Assembly (NCBI GenBank): GCA_964638035.1
Contig: CAZWXD010000011.1
Span: 33,035 to 97,034 of the forward strand
Length of the DNA: 64,000 nt
Direction: 5' to 3'
From: JAGGAG01 sp964638035
GTDB taxonomy: Bacteria; Gemmatimonadota; Gemmatimonadetes; Gemmatimonadales; GWC2-71-9
A model generated the notes under the pieces. It made no database searches, was not told the origin of the DNA, and saw only the letters and a list, made by a program, of their open reading frames with translations. Positions within the stretch are counted from its first letter, which is position 1. Each line of letters opens with the position of its first letter. Positions 17,432-25,856 of this stretch are shown piece by piece. A program made the position numbers and the translations under genes.

Positions 17432-19048
17432 CTATGGCCCTGGGGCCGGGTGGCGTGCCAGGAGGCTGTCCGCGCGGGTACGTAGCGGGACGAACTCCTT
17501 CAAGCCAAGCTGCTCACCCGCCAGGGCGGTCTCCCGCGCGGACACGACATCGCCCGTCTCCAATTGGCAGAAGTAGAGCCTGCTGCGCGACACCGTGAGG
17601 CTCGAGTCGACGGCGAGCGCCTTCCGCATGAACGGCGTGGCGTCCGCGCACCCCCGCAGGCGACGCACGATGTGCGACAGCTCCTCGAACACGCGAGGGT
17701 CGCCTCCGTACAGCCCAGCCGCCTGCAGGAAATGCTGCTCGGCTTCGAGCAGGCGGCCCTGACCATTGAGCGTAATCCCCAGCGTGTAGTGCGCCCGGTA
17801 TCCTCGCGGCGAGTCGGCAACCGCCTGGCGCTGCAGGGTCAGGTCGTCCCTCCAGGCCAGCTGGCGGCGTGCCGAGTGGATACCGCCGAGGGCGACCAGT
17901 GCCGCAGCGGCGACCGGCCCTAGTCGGCGAAGCGCTGTTTGTCCGTGAGCGCGCTCTGCAAGCCACTGCCAGGTTGCCGCGAAGGCGAGCACGACACCGA
18001 CGGAAGGCAGGAACAGCGTGCGCTCGGCGATGATGACCCCCGTCACGAACAGGAGGTTGCTGACCGGGGCAATTGCGATGATGGCCCAACCCAGGCCAAG
18101 CGTGATCACGGGCGCACCCTTTCGCGCTACCCAGGCAGCGAGGATGATGGCGACGAGCAGGGCGAGCCCGGCGAGCCCGGCGGCACCGAGCGTGGTTGCG
18201 GCGGTGAACTCGGGAGGGCTGTAGGAGATCCGGAGGTGCGCCGGCCAGACCAGCAGTCGCAGCCAGCTTGGAACCAGGGCGAGCATGGTGAGCGTGCGGC
18301 CCTCGATACCGAGGCCCCGCATCCCGAATGCCGGGGCACCACCGCCAAGGCCCCCGAGCACAGCGAGGCGCAACGCAAGGGTGCAGAGGAGCACCACGGT
18401 GGCGGGCACGATGGCCTCGAAGATGGCGCGCTTGCGGTCGTGTGGGCGGGCTTGTGGGGCGACGACGGTGAACTCTGCCAGCAGCAGCAGGGCAGGAACG
18501 ACAAACCCCTGTTCCTTGCTGAGGGCTGCCAGGGCCACCAGGCCGAGGAGCCCGAGGCGCGCCCCCGGGCCGGCCGTCCCTCGGCGCAGCTTGATGTAGA
18601 GTGCCACCGCGCTGATGCTCATCAGGGTGCAGAGGAGCTCGGACTGGCCCACCACGCCTGCGACGGCCTCGACGTGAACGGGATGCACGGCAAAGAGGGC
18701 CGCTGCCCAGAATGCAGGCCCCACGGGGAGCATCAGGCTTGCCAGCCAGAAGAGCGCGAGCGTCACGGCAGCGTAGGTCGCGATGCTCACCATGTGGAAC
18801 ACCAGGGGATTGCCGTTCCCGGCAGCCCACTGCAGGGCAAAGAACTGTACGGTCACCGGGCGATGGAGCGCCCCGCTGTGGTACGGCGGCCAGTAGCTCT
18901 GCCCCAGGTACGTCAGTGGTGACCCCAGGGTGTGCACCCGGGCGTTGTCCCGAACCATCGGCACATCGTCATACGTGAAGTCGTTGCCGATGCCTGGCAG
19001 CGCGACCGCCACGGCGAGCAGCGTCACCAGCAGGGCGGCGATGCGCAT
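17432..19048 (-). CDS. TMTC-like membrane glycosyltransferase with TPRs (second copy)
   Basis: A 538-residue integral membrane protein of the DUF1736/TMTC type. The first loop has the acidic pair in FTYDDVPMVRDN, then HPVHVEAVAGVVGQSELL, WPAHLRISYSPPEF and AERTLFLPSVGV, all shared with its neighbour. About ten membrane segments are followed by TPR-like repeats (YRAHYTLGITLNGQGRLLEA). Eukaryotic TMTC proteins are O-mannosyltransferases; bacterial relatives are largely uncharacterised. ATG 19048 lies five bases after the stop of the upstream paralogue and has GTGAGG before it, so the two form an operon. Confidence 0.75.
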   Translation of the reverse strand: MRIAALLVTLLAVAVALPGIGNDFTYDDVPMVRDNARVHTLGSPLTYLGQSYWPPYHSGALHRPVTVQFFALQWAAGNGNPLVFHMVSIATYAAVTLALFWLASLMLPVGPAFWAAALFAVHPVHVEAVAGVVGQSELLCTLMSISAVALYIKLRRGTAGPGARLGLLGLVALAALSKEQGFVVPALLLLAEFTVVAPQARPHDRKRAIFEAIVPATVVLLCTLALRLAVLGGLGGGAPAFGMRGLGIEGRTLTMLALVPSWLRLLVWPAHLRISYSPPEFTAATTLGAAGLAGLALLVAIILAAWVARKGAPVITLGLGWAIIAIAPVSNLLFVTGVIIAERTLFLPSVGVVLAFAATWQWLAERAHGQTALRRLGPVAAAALVALGGIHSARRQLAWRDDLTLQRQAVADSPRGYRAHYTLGITLNGQGRLLEAEQHFLQAAGLYGGDPRVFEELSHIVRRLRGCADATPFMRKALAVDSSLTVSRSRLYFCQLETGDVVSARETALAGEQLGLKEFVPLRTRADSLLARHPAPGP

Positions 19049-19053
19049 GTGCC

Positions 19054-20799
19054 TCACTTTGCACCCGTGGCCGGCTTGGGCGTCCCGACGCGCGTGACTC
19101 GCGAACCAGCTCCCGCGGGCATCCGGACCGAGAAGGGCGGTACCGATGCGGTCGCGGCACTGTCCGCGAGGAGCATCGCACGCTCGAACTGCCGACGGTG
19201 GAAGTCCCACGCCTTGCCCATGCGCGCCACCCGGTACGCTTCAGGGTACCGCCCGAGCCAGAGGAGGCAGGCGACGAGCGACAACCTGGCATCCGCCCGG
19301 CCCGGTGCAACCTGCAAGGCGCGCTCGTACTCGATGACTGCCGGTTCACACAGGCCGTTGTCACGATAGAGGTCACCCAGGTCGGTCATGGCGGAGAAGG
19401 CACGTGGCCAGAGCGCAATGGCGCGCAGGTAGTGATATTCTGCCGGCCCGTTCAAGCCATGCGTCCTCGCGAGCTGGGCCGCCGAATGGTGGGCCCGGAA
19501 GCTCAGTGGCGCATCCTCAAGCGTGCGCTGCCACAGGTAGTCGTGGTTGTTCCACACGCCAATTCGCTGTGCACTCCGCGCCATCCCTGCGAGCACCAGC
19601 AGGAAGAGTACCGTGATGCCAAGGACCTGCACGCGTGGGCGCACTGCCGTCCACTGGCTGGCGAACCACGACACCACGACCGCTGCCCCCATGGCAACCC
19701 CGATACTCGGAAGCAACAGCGTGCGCTCGGCCACCGTGATGCCCGTTGCGAGCAGGATGTTGGACACCGGGGCGAGGGAGATCGCAGCCCACAGGAAGCC
19801 AAGGGCGAGGACGGGGGCCCGCCTCCAGGCCATCGTGGTTACCAGCGCGCTCCCGGCCAGGATTGCGAGTCCGAACCACTGCCAAGGTCCCATGCTCGTT
19901 GTCCCGACAATTTCCTGGGGCGAGTAGTCGGCCTGGAGGTGGGCGGGCCAGAGGAGGAGCCGGAGCCACGTCGGGACCACGCCGAGCATGGTCGTCAGGC
20001 GCCCCGCCGGGCCCAGCCCGTAGAAGGCCTCTGCCGCAAAGGTGCCGGCAAAGTTGCGGAGGACCAGTGTGCGGATGAGCAGGAATACCGCCGTGACCGT
20101 CAGCAGCCACGCGCCCAGCCGGATGCGCTGGCGGCGCATGGCCGGGTCCGCGTGGACCCCGCGCAGGACCGTCAGCTCACACGCGACGAGGAGCAGTGGA
20201 AGCACGATCGCGTGTTCCTTGAACAGGCACGCCACGCCGAACGCCAGGAGGAGTGTGACCAGTTGCCGGGTGCTGAAGGCGGCCGCGCGCCGGGCATCGA
20301 TGTATGCCGTGACGCACAGGGTGAGGATCAGGGCGACCATGAGCTCACCCTGGTTCACTGCCGTCGCGACGGACTCGACATGGACTGGATGCACCGCGAA
20401 CAGTGCAGCGGCAATGAAGGCCGGGGTGGGAGCAACCAGGCGCCGCAGCAGGCCCCAGACCGCCAGGACCAGGGCCACATACACCAGGATGCTCACGGCA
20501 TGGAGGGCCGATGGGTGTTGCGCCGACAGGTGCCACTGGAGCGCAATGGAGAGGGTTCCGAACGGCCGGTACAGGTCCGGTGAGAACCCTGGGGGCCAGT
20601 AGGGCTTCTGGAAGACATCCAGCCCCGGCTGGGCGACGGCCGGATTCTTGAGGATGATGGCTACGTCATCGTGCGCCAACTGGTTGCCCACCCCCAACCC
20701 CATCGCTCCGATGGCGGCCAGGACCAGGACGGCCCGTGGCCTTTGAAGCGCGATTCCCGTCAAGCGGCCGACCGCGCGACTTGCAGATTCCAAGAACAT
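19054..20799 (-). CDS. TMTC-like membrane glycosyltransferase with TPRs (first copy)
   Basis: A 581-residue paralogue of the next gene. It shares the acidic loop (LAHDDVAIILKNP), HPVHVESVATAVNQGELM, WPAHLQADYSPQE and AERTLLLPSIGV, with about ten membrane segments and C-terminal TPRs (AEYHYLRAIALWPRAFSAM; YERALQVAPGRADARL). It is transcribed away from two pilin genes that begin 170 bases to the right, so O-glycosylation of pilin is a natural hypothesis. TACAAT on the reverse strand (20847-20852) could be its -10 box. The closely related neighbour shows a local duplication. Confidence 0.78.
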   Translation of the reverse strand: MFLESASRAVGRLTGIALQRPRAVLVLAAIGAMGLGVGNQLAHDDVAIILKNPAVAQPGLDVFQKPYWPPGFSPDLYRPFGTLSIALQWHLSAQHPSALHAVSILVYVALVLAVWGLLRRLVAPTPAFIAAALFAVHPVHVESVATAVNQGELMVALILTLCVTAYIDARRAAAFSTRQLVTLLLAFGVACLFKEHAIVLPLLLVACELTVLRGVHADPAMRRQRIRLGAWLLTVTAVFLLIRTLVLRNFAGTFAAEAFYGLGPAGRLTTMLGVVPTWLRLLLWPAHLQADYSPQEIVGTTSMGPWQWFGLAILAGSALVTTMAWRRAPVLALGFLWAAISLAPVSNILLATGITVAERTLLLPSIGVAMGAAVVVSWFASQWTAVRPRVQVLGITVLFLLVLAGMARSAQRIGVWNNHDYLWQRTLEDAPLSFRAHHSAAQLARTHGLNGPAEYHYLRAIALWPRAFSAMTDLGDLYRDNGLCEPAVIEYERALQVAPGRADARLSLVACLLWLGRYPEAYRVARMGKAWDFHRRQFERAMLLADSAATASVPPFSVRMPAGAGSRVTRVGTPKPATGAK

Positions 20800-20840
20800 T
20801 CAATACACCGAGGGCTCAGGTTGGTGGTAGCCAGCATCGC

Positions 20841-20863
20841 AACTTATTGTAAAACTGTAAGTT
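20841..20863. promoter_or_regulatory. AT-rich inverted repeat upstream of pilin 1
   Basis: AACTTA (20841-20846) is mirrored by TAAGTT (20858-20863) in a notably AT-rich patch just before the sigma-54 site. It may be an activator site or part of the divergent TMTC promoter. This is inferred from symmetry only. Confidence 0.35.
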
Positions 20864-20881
20864 AGGTGAGCAGCTGGCTCA

Positions 20882-20897
20882 TGGCATATGCATTGCC
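20882..20897 (+). promoter_or_regulatory. Sigma-54 promoter of pilin 1
   Basis: TGGCATATGCATTGCC matches the -24/-12 consensus (TGGCAY, N5, TTGCW) with the exact GG-to-GC spacing and one mismatch at the last base. It lies about 75 bases before ATG 20970. Confidence 0.75.
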
Positions 20898-20969
20898 CTT
20901 GCCAGCACTGGCGTTGCCAGCACGGACTCGGCTCGAACGGGTCAAATACAAACTTCTGGGAGGTAGGAC

Positions 20970-21356
20970 ATGTTCAATCGCAAGGGCTTCACCCTCATCG
21001 AGCTGCTGATCGTGGTGGTGATCATCGGCATCCTGGCCGCGATCGCGATCCCGAAGTTCGCAGCGACCAAGGACAAGGCCAAGCTGGCGTCGATCAAGAC
21101 CGACCTGCGGAACTACATGACCGCGCAGGAGGCGTACTTCTCCGACTACCAGACCTATGGCAGCTTTGCCAACGTCCAGACGGCGTCGAACTTTACGCTG
21201 TCGGCTGGCAACACCGGCGCGGGTGCGGCGGCGGCAGGTGGCTGGACGGCCGTGTTTACCAACACGTCGATCTCGACCGGTACGTCGAGCTGCAGCCTCG
21301 AGGTCGGCAGCAGCGCGGCGACCAGCACGGAAGATGGTGTGATCGACTGCCCGTGA
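20970..21356 (+). CDS. pilA: Type IV major pilin (pilin 1)
   Basis: A 128-residue type IVa-like prepilin. MFNRKG is the short leader; cleavage after Gly6 leaves FTLIE with the essential Glu at +5 and a hydrophobic alpha1-N helix (LLIVVVIIGILAAIAIP). The globular part ends with two cysteines (SCSLEV and DCP) that can close a C-terminal disulfide loop. The Thr/Ser-rich stretch (FTNTSISTGTSS) could accept O-linked sugars, but this is not shown by sequence alone. GGGAGG before ATG 20970 is a strong ribosome site. Sigma-54 control is suggested by the site at 20882. Confidence 0.92.
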   Translation: MFNRKGFTLIELLIVVVIIGILAAIAIPKFAATKDKAKLASIKTDLRNYMTAQEAYFSDYQTYGSFANVQTASNFTLSAGNTGAGAAAAGGWTAVFTNTSISTGTSSCSLEVGSSAATSTEDGVIDCP

Positions 21357-21383
21357 GTTAGCACGGCAGGCGGGATTCCAGGG

Positions 21384-21415
21384 GCGGGCGGTAGCGACCA
21401 GTCGCTGCTGCCCGC
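21384..21415 (+). terminator. Hairpin after pilin 1
   Basis: A 14-bp stem with two G-T pairs and loop CCAG begins 28 bases after the pilin stop. There is no strong T-run, so it may stabilise the pilin mRNA end as much as terminate. Confidence 0.65.
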
Positions 21416-21572
21416 TCTGCCTTTCCTGGTAGTCAGGGGCCACACGCATCGTGGCCTTGAGCGTCGTCACCGGGGCGCAGAATACAAGCGAGGAACTGCA
21501 CGAGTAGCTCCCATCATTGCATCTCCATGCGCAACTGCCATTCGGCCAGCAGGTTAGCTCGCCAGCGGATCA

Positions 21573-21588
21573 TGGCATCCCGGTTGCA
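21573..21588 (+). promoter_or_regulatory. Sigma-54 promoter of pilin 2
   Basis: TGGCATCCCGGTTGCA fits the -24/-12 consensus fully in spacing and core bases. It lies 64 bases before GTG 21652. Confidence 0.78.
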
Positions 21589-21605
21589 TGTTCCTGAGTT
21601 CAGCC

Positions 21606-21626
21606 GGGGAGGCTCGGGGCCTCCCC
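21606..21626 (+). other. Hairpin in pilin 2 leader
   Basis: GGGGAGGC (21606-21613) pairs with GCCTCCCC (21619-21626). It lies between the sigma-54 site and the ribosome site and may protect or regulate the transcript. Confidence 0.5.
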
Positions 21627-21651
21627 AAGGATCTCCAACCAGGGGAACACG

Positions 21652-22044
21652 GTGCCAGCCGCTCGCAGGGGCTTTACGCTGATCGAACTGCTGATCGTGG
21701 TCGTGATCGTCGGCCTCCTGGCCGCGATTGCGATCCCGAAGTTCGCGAGCACGAAGGGAAACGCCGCCGTAGCGAAGATGAAGGGTGACTTGAGGAACCT
21801 CGCAACGGCGCAGGAAGCGTACTATGGCGACGCGAACACCTTTTATTCAGGCGTGGTGCCGTCCGCGGCCCTGGTCTACAACCCCTCGGAGGGAGTGACC
21901 ATCACGATGGACCATGCCGACGCCACGGGATGGGGTGCGACCGCCAGTTACGCTTCCCTGACACCCCGCACATGTGCCCTCTTTGCGGGACCCACGCCCG
22001 TGGCTCCCGCGACCGTCGAGGGCATGATCGCCTGCACCAACTGA
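21652..22044 (+). CDS. Type IV pilin (pilin 2)
   Basis: A 130-residue prepilin similar to pilin 1 over the first 70 residues. The leader MPAARRG is cut before FTLIE, followed by LLIVVVIVGLLAAIAIPKFAS. Two cysteines near the end (RTCALF and IACTN) again allow a disulfide loop. The variable middle differs clearly from pilin 1. Start is GTG 21652 with AGGGG a few bases before. Each pilin has its own sigma-54 site, so they may be expressed under different activators or amounts. Confidence 0.9.
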   Translation: MPAARRGFTLIELLIVVVIVGLLAAIAIPKFASTKGNAAVAKMKGDLRNLATAQEAYYGDANTFYSGVVPSAALVYNPSEGVTITMDHADATGWGATASYASLTPRTCALFAGPTPVAPATVEGMIACTN

Positions 22045-22053
22045 CCACGGCAC

Positions 22054-22074
22054 GGCCGGAACTTCCTTCCGGCC
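22054..22074 (+). terminator. Hairpin after pilin 2
   Basis: GGCCGGAA (22054-22061) pairs with TTCCGGCC (22067-22074), 10 bases after the pilin stop. No T-run follows, so termination may be partial and allow read-through to the kinase at 22109. Confidence 0.5.
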
Positions 22075-22108
22075 CCCTGGTCGTGCAGTCAGGAAGGGTC
22101 AGTAAGCG

Positions 22109-23248
22109 ATGCCGGATCGCCCGCCACAGTCCCTCCGGTCCCAACTCCTCTTCCAGCTTGGCGTCCTTGCCTCCGCCGCCGTCCTCGTGACCGGCGTCAC
22201 CACGCTCCTGCTCTCGGCGTTCGGCATCGAGCGGTCCCTCGGGGCGCTGCTGGTCCTCTGGATCGGCAGCTCGGTGATCTTCGTGCTCTTCGGCACCTGG
22301 CTCGTGGGCCGGCTGGTCCTGACGCCCATGGCCCGCCTGGCCCGTGAGGCGGACGCCCTCGAGGAGGGGCACGACCCCGGGGACCCCGCGGTGTACGAGA
22401 GCCTGGAGTTCGCCTCGCTCTCCGACCGCTACCGCCGGATGGCGGCGAGCCTGCTCGAAATCCAGGCACAGGTGGCACGCGTCGAGAAATTGGCCGGTCT
22501 CGGGACATTGGCTGCAGGCGTGGCACACGAGGTGCGCAATCCCCTCGGAGCGCTGGCCAATTACGTGGAAGTGCTTGATCGGCGGGCGCATGGCCCGGCG
22601 GATCCTGCAATTCTCGCGGCGATGCGCGGCGAGATCGAGCGCATCGACCGCACGATCCGCAGCCTCCTCGAGTACGCACGGCCGGGCGTGGTGTCGGGTG
22701 TGTCCGATCTCAACGCCCTGGTGACGGGTACGCTGGAGTTCCTGGGCGCCCAGGGGGCATTCAAGGCAGTCGAGGTCCGGAGCGAGCTCGATGGCGAGGC
22801 GCGACCGGTGCGTGGCAGTCGAAACATTCTCGAACAGGTGATCGTGAACCTGGTCCTCAACGCGCGCGACGCGGCCCCGACGGGCCAGATCACCATCGGC
22901 ACCCGCCTGGCGCCGTATGCGACCGAAGGCGTGATCATCCGCCGGGCGGACGAGGCGCGTGGCGGCAGTGGCCAGCTGGTCACGAGGTCCCCGCGCCGGC
23001 AGATCCCTGCCGGAACGCCGGGCGTGCTGCTGTACGTGGCGGACAACGGCCCGGGCGTGCCGGACGAGTTCCGCGAGCGGGTGTTCGACCCGTTCTTCAC
23101 GACCAAGGGACCCGCGGATGGCGTTGGCCTCGGGCTCGCGATCGTGGCGCGCAACGCCTACGAGGCCGGTGGCACGGTCTGGGTGGACCGGGCCCGCGAG
23201 GGCGGCGCGGTCTTCAAGGTCTTCCTGCCCCTGGCGGAGGCGGCATAG
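22109..23248 (+). CDS. Sensor histidine kinase next to pilin genes
   Basis: A 379-residue kinase with two N-terminal transmembrane helices (about 15-40 and 45-70), a HAMP-like linker, HisKA (GVAHEVRNPLGALANYVE, His140) and HATPase_c (NLVLNARDAA, DNGPGVPDEF, GVGLGLAIVARNAY). It has no PAS domain, unlike the kinase at 10782. It stops at 23248 and the NtrC-type regulator starts at 23249, so the two form a pair. Position between pilins and pseudopilins makes it the better functional candidate for PilS, though membrane topology differs from classical PilS. Confidence 0.88.
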   Translation: MPDRPPQSLRSQLLFQLGVLASAAVLVTGVTTLLLSAFGIERSLGALLVLWIGSSVIFVLFGTWLVGRLVLTPMARLAREADALEEGHDPGDPAVYESLEFASLSDRYRRMAASLLEIQAQVARVEKLAGLGTLAAGVAHEVRNPLGALANYVEVLDRRAHGPADPAILAAMRGEIERIDRTIRSLLEYARPGVVSGVSDLNALVTGTLEFLGAQGAFKAVEVRSELDGEARPVRGSRNILEQVIVNLVLNARDAAPTGQITIGTRLAPYATEGVIIRRADEARGGSGQLVTRSPRRQIPAGTPGVLLYVADNGPGVPDEFRERVFDPFFTTKGPADGVGLGLAIVARNAYEAGGTVWVDRAREGGAVFKVFLPLAEAA

Positions 23249-24610
23249 ATGCGGCTCCTCATCGTTGACGATGACGCCGGCCTGCGGCAGTCCCTGGGGC
23301 TGCTGCTGAGCGAATCGGGCTACGACGTCGTGAGCGAGGGCGACCCCGATGCGGGGCTCGCGCGTGCGGTGGCGGAGCCATTCGACCTGATCCTCTGCGA
23401 CGTGAAGATGCCGAAGATGGACGGGCTCACCTTCCTCCGGCGCTACCGCGCCGACAAGGGTGCCGGCCTGCTCATCATGATGAGCGCCTACGGCGGTGAG
23501 GACACCGCCATCGCGGCCATGCGTGAGGGCGCGTACGACTACCTGCACAAGCCCTTCAAGCCCGATGAAGTGACGCTCACGCTGCGGAAGGCGGAGGAGC
23601 GCGAGCGCCTGAAGCGCGAGGTGGAGCAGCTCCGTGCCTCGCTCGGTGCCGATGCCGTGCGCGACCTGCTCATCGCCGAGTCGCCGGCGCTCCGGAGCGT
23701 GCTGGAGCTGGCCGAGCGGGTCGCAGCGCATGACACGACGGTGCTGCTCACCGGCGAGTCGGGCACCGGAAAGGAAGTCCTGGCCCGGGCGATCCACCGG
23801 ATGAGCCCGCGGAGCGCCGGCCCCTTCACCGCGGTGAACTGCGCCGCCATCCCGGAGCAGCTGCTCGAGTCGGAACTCTTCGGCCACGTGAAGGGCGCCT
23901 TCACCGGCGCGGCGACCGACCGGCCCGGCATCTTCGAGTCCACCAACGGCGGCACCCTGATGCTGGACGAGATCGGCGACATGCCGCTGTCGCTGCAGGC
24001 CAAGCTGCTCCGTGCCCTGGAGGACGGCGAGATCCGTCGCCTGGGTGGCCAGGAGAGCCGGGCAGTGGACGTGCGCGTGGTCGCCGCGACGGCCAGGGAC
24101 CTCGAGAAGGCCGTGTCCCAGGGCGTCTTCCGCGACGACCTCTACTACCGCCTCAACGTGGTGCGGCTGCACCTGCCGCCCCTGCGTGAACGGCCGCAGG
24201 ACATTCCTGCCCTCGTGGCTCACTTTGCCCGCCAGACGGCCGAGAAGCTGGGTCGCCCCGTGAGCCTGACCCCGCGCGCCCTCGCTGCACTCTCGGCGCA
24301 CTCCTGGCACGGCAACGTGCGCGAGCTGCGGAATGCGGTGGAGCGCGCGGCGGTGCTGAGCGCCACCGGACGGCTCGACGTGGAGGACTTCCCGCTCCAC
24401 AACGGCAATGGGAACGGCCGCCCCGTCAACGGGACCTACATCCCGGTGCCGGGCACCTACGAGCTCAAGCCGCAGATCGAGCAGCTCGAGCGGGCGACGA
24501 TCGTCCGGGCCCTGGACGCCTCGAAGGGAAGTCGTCGCGAGGCGGCCCAGTTGCTTGGCGTGAGCCTCCGGACCCTGTTCTACAAGCTGCGGCGGTATCG
24601 CCTCGAGTAG
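23249..24610 (+). CDS. NtrC-family response regulator next to pilin genes
   Basis: A 453-residue regulator with a receiver domain (Asp51 in LCDVKMP), an AAA+ domain (GESGTGKE; GAFTGA loop intact; LMLDEIGDMP) and a Fis-type HTH at the end (GSRREAAQLLGVSLRTLFYKL). A Gly/Asn-rich linker (HNGNGNGRPVNG) separates AAA+ and HTH. It is directly joined to the upstream kinase. The sigma-54 sites before pilin 1, pilin 2 and pilM are the obvious candidate targets, giving it a PilR-like role. Confidence 0.9.
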   Translation: MRLLIVDDDAGLRQSLGLLLSESGYDVVSEGDPDAGLARAVAEPFDLILCDVKMPKMDGLTFLRRYRADKGAGLLIMMSAYGGEDTAIAAMREGAYDYLHKPFKPDEVTLTLRKAEERERLKREVEQLRASLGADAVRDLLIAESPALRSVLELAERVAAHDTTVLLTGESGTGKEVLARAIHRMSPRSAGPFTAVNCAAIPEQLLESELFGHVKGAFTGAATDRPGIFESTNGGTLMLDEIGDMPLSLQAKLLRALEDGEIRRLGGQESRAVDVRVVAATARDLEKAVSQGVFRDDLYYRLNVVRLHLPPLRERPQDIPALVAHFARQTAEKLGRPVSLTPRALAALSAHSWHGNVRELRNAVERAAVLSATGRLDVEDFPLHNGNGNGRPVNGTYIPVPGTYELKPQIEQLERATIVRALDASKGSRREAAQLLGVSLRTLFYKLRRYRLE

Positions 24611-24717
24611 CCCCGTGCCGCCGGGCTGCGCGTTTTCCATCCGGCCTGCGCTCCCACGCTGACGAACCTCCCTCACTGAACCACTATCGTGGTGCCTCCA
24701 CATCCTGGAGCACCCCG

Positions 24718-25062
24718 ATGGCCACCCGCAGCGGCTTCTCCCTGGTCGAGGTCATCCTCGCCCTGTTTGTCCTCTCCGTGGGGCTCCTCGCCGTCGCCCG
24801 TGCACTGGGCCTCGCCGAGGGTGTCGGTGGGAGGCTGCGCGAGCGGAGCCGCGCGGTCTTCGACATGCACGACGCGGCTGCGCGCTATCACCGGGCGGAC
24901 ACGGTGTGCCTGGCTTCATCGGGGAGCCGCCGTGCGGGACGCATCACGTTCTCCTGGGCACCGGGGCCGGCCGCCGCCACGCGTCGCACGACGATCGTGT
25001 CCGAGCCGCCGTACCAAGGGGCGCGGCCCGAGTCGGCCGCGTCGGTGGTGGCGTGCCCATGA
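24718..25062 (+). CDS. Minor pseudopilin, PilV/GspI-like
   Basis: A 114-residue prepilin-like protein. MATRSG precedes FSLVEVILALFVLSVGLLAVA with Glu at +5. The rest is short and basic. It overlaps the next gene by ATGA at 25059-25062. With the following two genes it forms the minor pseudopilin set that primes type IV pilus assembly. Confidence 0.75.
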   Translation: MATRSGFSLVEVILALFVLSVGLLAVARALGLAEGVGGRLRERSRAVFDMHDAAARYHRADTVCLASSGSRRAGRITFSWAPGPAAATRRTTIVSEPPYQGARPESAASVVACP

Positions 25063-25856
25063 CCGCCCATGCCGGTGCACGGCGTTATGGGGCCACGCTC
25101 ATTGAGCTGCTCGTGGCGCTCACCATCAGCGCAATAGTCCTCGGCGCTGCCGTTCGCCTCATGCTCGGCGCCGTACGCAGCAGCGACCGGACGCACGAAC
25201 GCGCGCGACAGCAGGCCATGTTCCGGGCCGTTGGCAGGATGCTGTCGCACGAGATCGCCGGCATCGATCCCGCCAGCGACATCGGCGGCATCGCGCCGGA
25301 GAGCCTCACGGTGCGCGCCCTTCGGGGCTCCGGCCGCACGTGCGGCACCGATGCCGGCGCGCTGGTGGTCGCCACCGCCACGTTCCACGGCTGGCGGTTG
25401 CCCGATATGCGGCGCGACAGCCTCCGCGTGCCAGCCGCCACGGGCGATGCGTGGACCACCGAGCCGCTGCTCGGTGCGGTGTCGAGTTCGCGCTGCGCCG
25501 ACGGCACGCCCGGGCTGCGCCTTCCGGTTGGCCGCGCGCTCGCGGCGCGGGCAGCCGTGGCAAGCATCGCGGTGCGCGTGACGGAATGGGTGCGGTTCCG
25601 GGTCTATGCCAACGCAGAGGGCTGGTGGCTGGGCCAGCGCTCGCTCCGGCGCGCCGACGTCGTCCAGCCCATTGCCGGGCCGTTCTCCAGCGGGGCACTC
25701 ACGTTCCAGGCGCTCGATGGCGCCGGAGCGCCAACGGTCGACGCGCGTGCCCTTCGGAGCCTCGCGGTGGCCATGCGGACCAGGCACGATGGCACCATGC
25801 GGGGCGTTGCAGCCGATTCGGTGCTGGCATGGGTGTGGTCGGGGGGTGGCCCATGA
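25059..25856 (+). CDS. Minor pseudopilin, PilW-like
   Basis: A 265-residue prepilin-like protein. The leader MTAHAGARRYG would be cut before ATLIE, so Glu is at +5, followed by LLVALTISAIVLGAAVRLML. The soluble domain contains two cysteines (RTCGTD and SRCADG). Size and position between a PilV-like and a PilX/GspK-like protein support the PilW assignment. It overlaps both neighbours by ATGA. Confidence 0.75.
   Translation: MTAHAGARRYGATLIELLVALTISAIVLGAAVRLMLGAVRSSDRTHERARQQAMFRAVGRMLSHEIAGIDPASDIGGIAPESLTVRALRGSGRTCGTDAGALVVATATFHGWRLPDMRRDSLRVPAATGDAWTTEPLLGAVSSSRCADGTPGLRLPVGRALAARAAVASIAVRVTEWVRFRVYANAEGWWLGQRSLRRADVVQPIAGPFSSGALTFQALDGAGAPTVDARALRSLAVAMRTRHDGTMRGVAADSVLAWVWSGGGP

Noticed and set aside
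21902..24703. 933-codon reverse open frame over the kinase/regulator pair
   Set aside because: His- and Arg-rich shadow frame; the forward frames hold complete kinase and NtrC domains.
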